This document shows, in pieces, positions 4,863-6,337 of a stretch of 6,337 nt of DNA. Numbering within the stretch: position 1 is the first letter of the stretch; the number at the start of each line of letters is the position of its first letter. Source of the DNA: Pontiellaceae bacterium. Its GTDB lineage: Bacteria; Verrucomicrobiota; Kiritimatiellia; Kiritimatiellales; Tichowtungiaceae. Made by a program: the position numbers and the translations under genes. Below the pieces are notes generated by a model. That model was not told the origin of the DNA. It did not search any database and saw only the letters and a program-made list of their open reading frames with translations. Location: assembly GCA_025457785.1 (NCBI GenBank), contig JALOTS010000135.1, forward strand, positions 1-6,337, given 5' to 3'.

Positions 4863-6337
4863 TCAGTCCGCTCTTCTTGGAATCTCTTTGATCGTATCGA
4901 TGAGGTCTTCAAAGCGGATGGGTTTGACGATGTAGCCGTCCATACCGCAGGCGAACCCCTCCTCCCGGTTTTCCTGCAAGGCGTGAGCCGTCATAGCCAC
5001 AATTTTCGGAGCGTTCCCGTTTGGACAAAGCTGCAGAATTTTCCGCGTTGCATCGAGGCCGTTCATGAGCGGCATCTGGATATCCATCAGAACCAGATCA
5101 TAGGTTTTATTTTGTACGGCCTCAACCGCCTCAACTCCGTTTGTAACCAGATCGGCGCTGTAGCCCAGCCGGCCCAGCAGTCTCAACGCGACCTTCTGAT
5201 TCACGACATTGTCTTCCGCCACCAGAATCCGCAACGGATGATCCAGACCCAGCGTGTGGGAAACGGAAGATTCTATCTTTTCCGGACGGGAAATCCTTCC
5301 GGTTTCCGCGTGTTCCAAAAGCAGCGCCAGTTTTTCCAGCAGATGATCCGGTTTGGCCGGTTTGGTCAGCCAGGCATTCACTGATGAATTTTCGGCAATC
5401 GACGCATTCCCGGTCGAACTGAGAACCAAAATGGGTCGATCCAGAAATTCCGTCCGTTTCCGCAACGCCGCAGCCAGCATTTCGCCGTCCATTTCCGGCA
5501 TCATCATATCCAGAATGGCGAAATCGATGCGGCCCAGGCTATTCAGATGAACCAACGCATTTTTCCCGCAGGAAAACGCCAGCGGAGTAATCTCCCACGC
5601 CCGGAGCTGCTCTTCCAGAATTTTTAAATTGGTCTGATTGTCATCCACAATCAGAACCCGTTTGCCTTTCAAAATCTCCCGGTTGATTCGCGCCTGTGCA
5701 GACGTATCATCCGAAGCCCGCCGGAGGATGATATTGAAAGTAAATTCAGAGCCGACCCCCACTGAACTTTTCACATGAAGGCTTCCACCCATCATTTCCA
5801 CCAGCCGGTTGCAGATGGACAGGCCGAGACCGGTACCTCCGTATTTACGGGTTGTTGACGAATCGGCCTGTTCAAAGGGGGTGAAAACGCGCTTCGCCGT
5901 CTCCTCCGTCATCCCGATTCCGGTATCCGTTACAGAAAAATCAAGGCGATGATATTCCGCCTGAACCGGAACTCCGGCGACGCGAACGACCACTTCCCCG
6001 GTCGCCGTGAATTTAATCGCATTATTCAGCAGATTCAGCAGAACCTGACGCAGACGGGAAGAATCCCCGATAAAGATCTGCGGCACATCCCCGTTGACGG
6101 AACAGGCCAGTTCCAGCCCCTTTTCAAAGGCTTTATGGGCTACAATGTCCAGCGAGCTTTCCACGCAATGCCTGAGATTGAAGGGGATCATCTCAAGGCG
6201 CAGTGCGCCCGCCTCGATTTTCGAAAGATCCAGAATATCATTAATCAGCGTCAGCAGGGCTTCGCCGCTGGTTTGAATGGTCTGAACAAAATCGCGCTGC
6301 TCTTCGCTCATCTCACTGTCAGCCAGCAAGGTGGTCA
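4863..6337 (-). CDS. Hybrid sensor histidine kinase with two receiver domains, 3' part (N-terminus beyond right edge)
   Basis: The frame is open to the right edge. A TTG at 6327-6329 could pose as a start but is really a Leu inside the kinase dimerisation helix, so the sensor part and the phospho-accepting His lie outside the window. Numbering from that Leu as 1: the rest of HisKA (LINDILDLSKIEAG, 28-41); a HATPase_c domain with N-box Asn103 (LLNNAIKFT), G1 DTGIG 135-139, F-box VFTPFEQAD and G2 GGTGLGL 164-170; receiver 1 at about 223-340 with Asp229/230, phospho-acceptor Asp274 and Lys323; receiver 2 at about 365-485 with Glu372/Asp373, phospho-acceptor Asp416, Thr447 and Lys469. Both receivers look active. 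There is no Hpt domain after receiver 2, so phosphotransfer beyond it would need a separate protein. The order resembles BarA-type kinases without the Hpt. The input signal cannot be inferred here. mutM follows 31 bases downstream. Confidence 0.93.
   Translation of the reverse strand, partial: TTLLADSEMSEEQRDFVQTIQTSGEALLTLINDILDLSKIEAGALRLEMIPFNLRHCVESSLDIVAHKAFEKGLELACSVNGDVPQIFIGDSSRLRQVLLNLLNNAIKFTATGEVVVRVAGVPVQAEYHRLDFSVTDTGIGMTEETAKRVFTPFEQADSSTTRKYGGTGLGLSICNRLVEMMGGSLHVKSSVGVGSEFTFNIILRRASDDTSAQARINREILKGKRVLIVDDNQTNLKILEEQLRAWEITPLAFSCGKNALVHLNSLGRIDFAILDMMMPEMDGEMLAAALRKRTEFLDRPILVLSSTGNASIAENSSVNAWLTKPAKPDHLLEKLALLLEHAETGRISRPEKIESSVSHTLGLDHPLRILVAEDNVVNQKVALRLLGRLGYSADLVTNGVEAVEAVQNKTYDLVLMDIQMPLMNGLDATRKILQLCPNGNAPKIVAMTAHALQENREEGFACGMDGYIVKPIRFEDLIDTIKEIPRRAD

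Noticed and set aside
4832..4912. N-terminal extension of MutM by 27 residues
   Set aside because: It would overlap the end of the kinase gene and hide Pro2, which must be N-terminal for catalysis; MPELPEVET is the conserved family start.
4803..5384. Plus-strand 193-codon frame opposite the kinase gene
   Set aside because: The minus strand encodes conserved receiver-domain motifs here; the plus frame has no recognisable features.
6327..6329. TTG as the start of the hybrid kinase gene
   Set aside because: The frame continues to the right edge with Thr-Thr and a likely Met, matching the usual kinase helix before LLAD; the Leu is internal.

Overview
The window looks like bacterial chromosome of moderate GC, densely coded, with both signal-peptide proteins and an outer-membrane-type lipoprotein, so a Gram-negative envelope is likely. 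The mix of genes and repeat-like elements (long-form HisG, a secreted protein pairing a carbohydrate-binding module with a PASTA domain, a secreted protein starting with the mature motif VPQLINYQGRL, and a GC-rich palindromic element inside a gene) suggests the PVC superphylum, perhaps Kiritimatiellota or Lentisphaerota. That placement is inference; no rRNA or other phylogenetic marker is present.

Layout. 1-243 (minus) is the N-terminal end of a secreted protein that runs off the left edge. 244-673 carries no convincing gene but holds several inverted repeats. 674-1357 (minus) encodes a secreted CBM6/35-like plus PASTA protein. 1358-1595 is a divergent promoter region with a TATAAT box overlapped by an operator-like inverted repeat. 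1596-3726 (plus) is a compact three-gene run: hisG, a 29-codon, very basic ribosomal-type protein (AURKAIP1/COX24, bS22/mS38-like), and a TPR lipoprotein, with gaps of 22 and 27 bases. 3727-3964 is a convergent spacer with weak terminator-like hairpins. 3965-4831 (minus) is mutM/fpg, read downstream of the 3' part of a hybrid histidine kinase (4863-6337, minus) that runs off the right edge without its H-box.

The plus-strand genes link histidine synthesis, ribosome and envelope and share a transcript by position rather than by pathway. The minus-strand pair joins a two-receiver signalling kinase to an oxidative DNA-damage glycosylase, 31 bases apart.

The most notable signal is at 4409-4462: a cloverleaf-like palindromic segment of exactly 54 bases (18 codons) sits in frame inside mutM. 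Removing it leaves a 270-residue protein, the normal Fpg size, with the canonical spacing between DPRKFG and LGPDAL. It looks like a palindromic element tolerated inside a coding sequence, analogous to Rickettsia palindromic elements.
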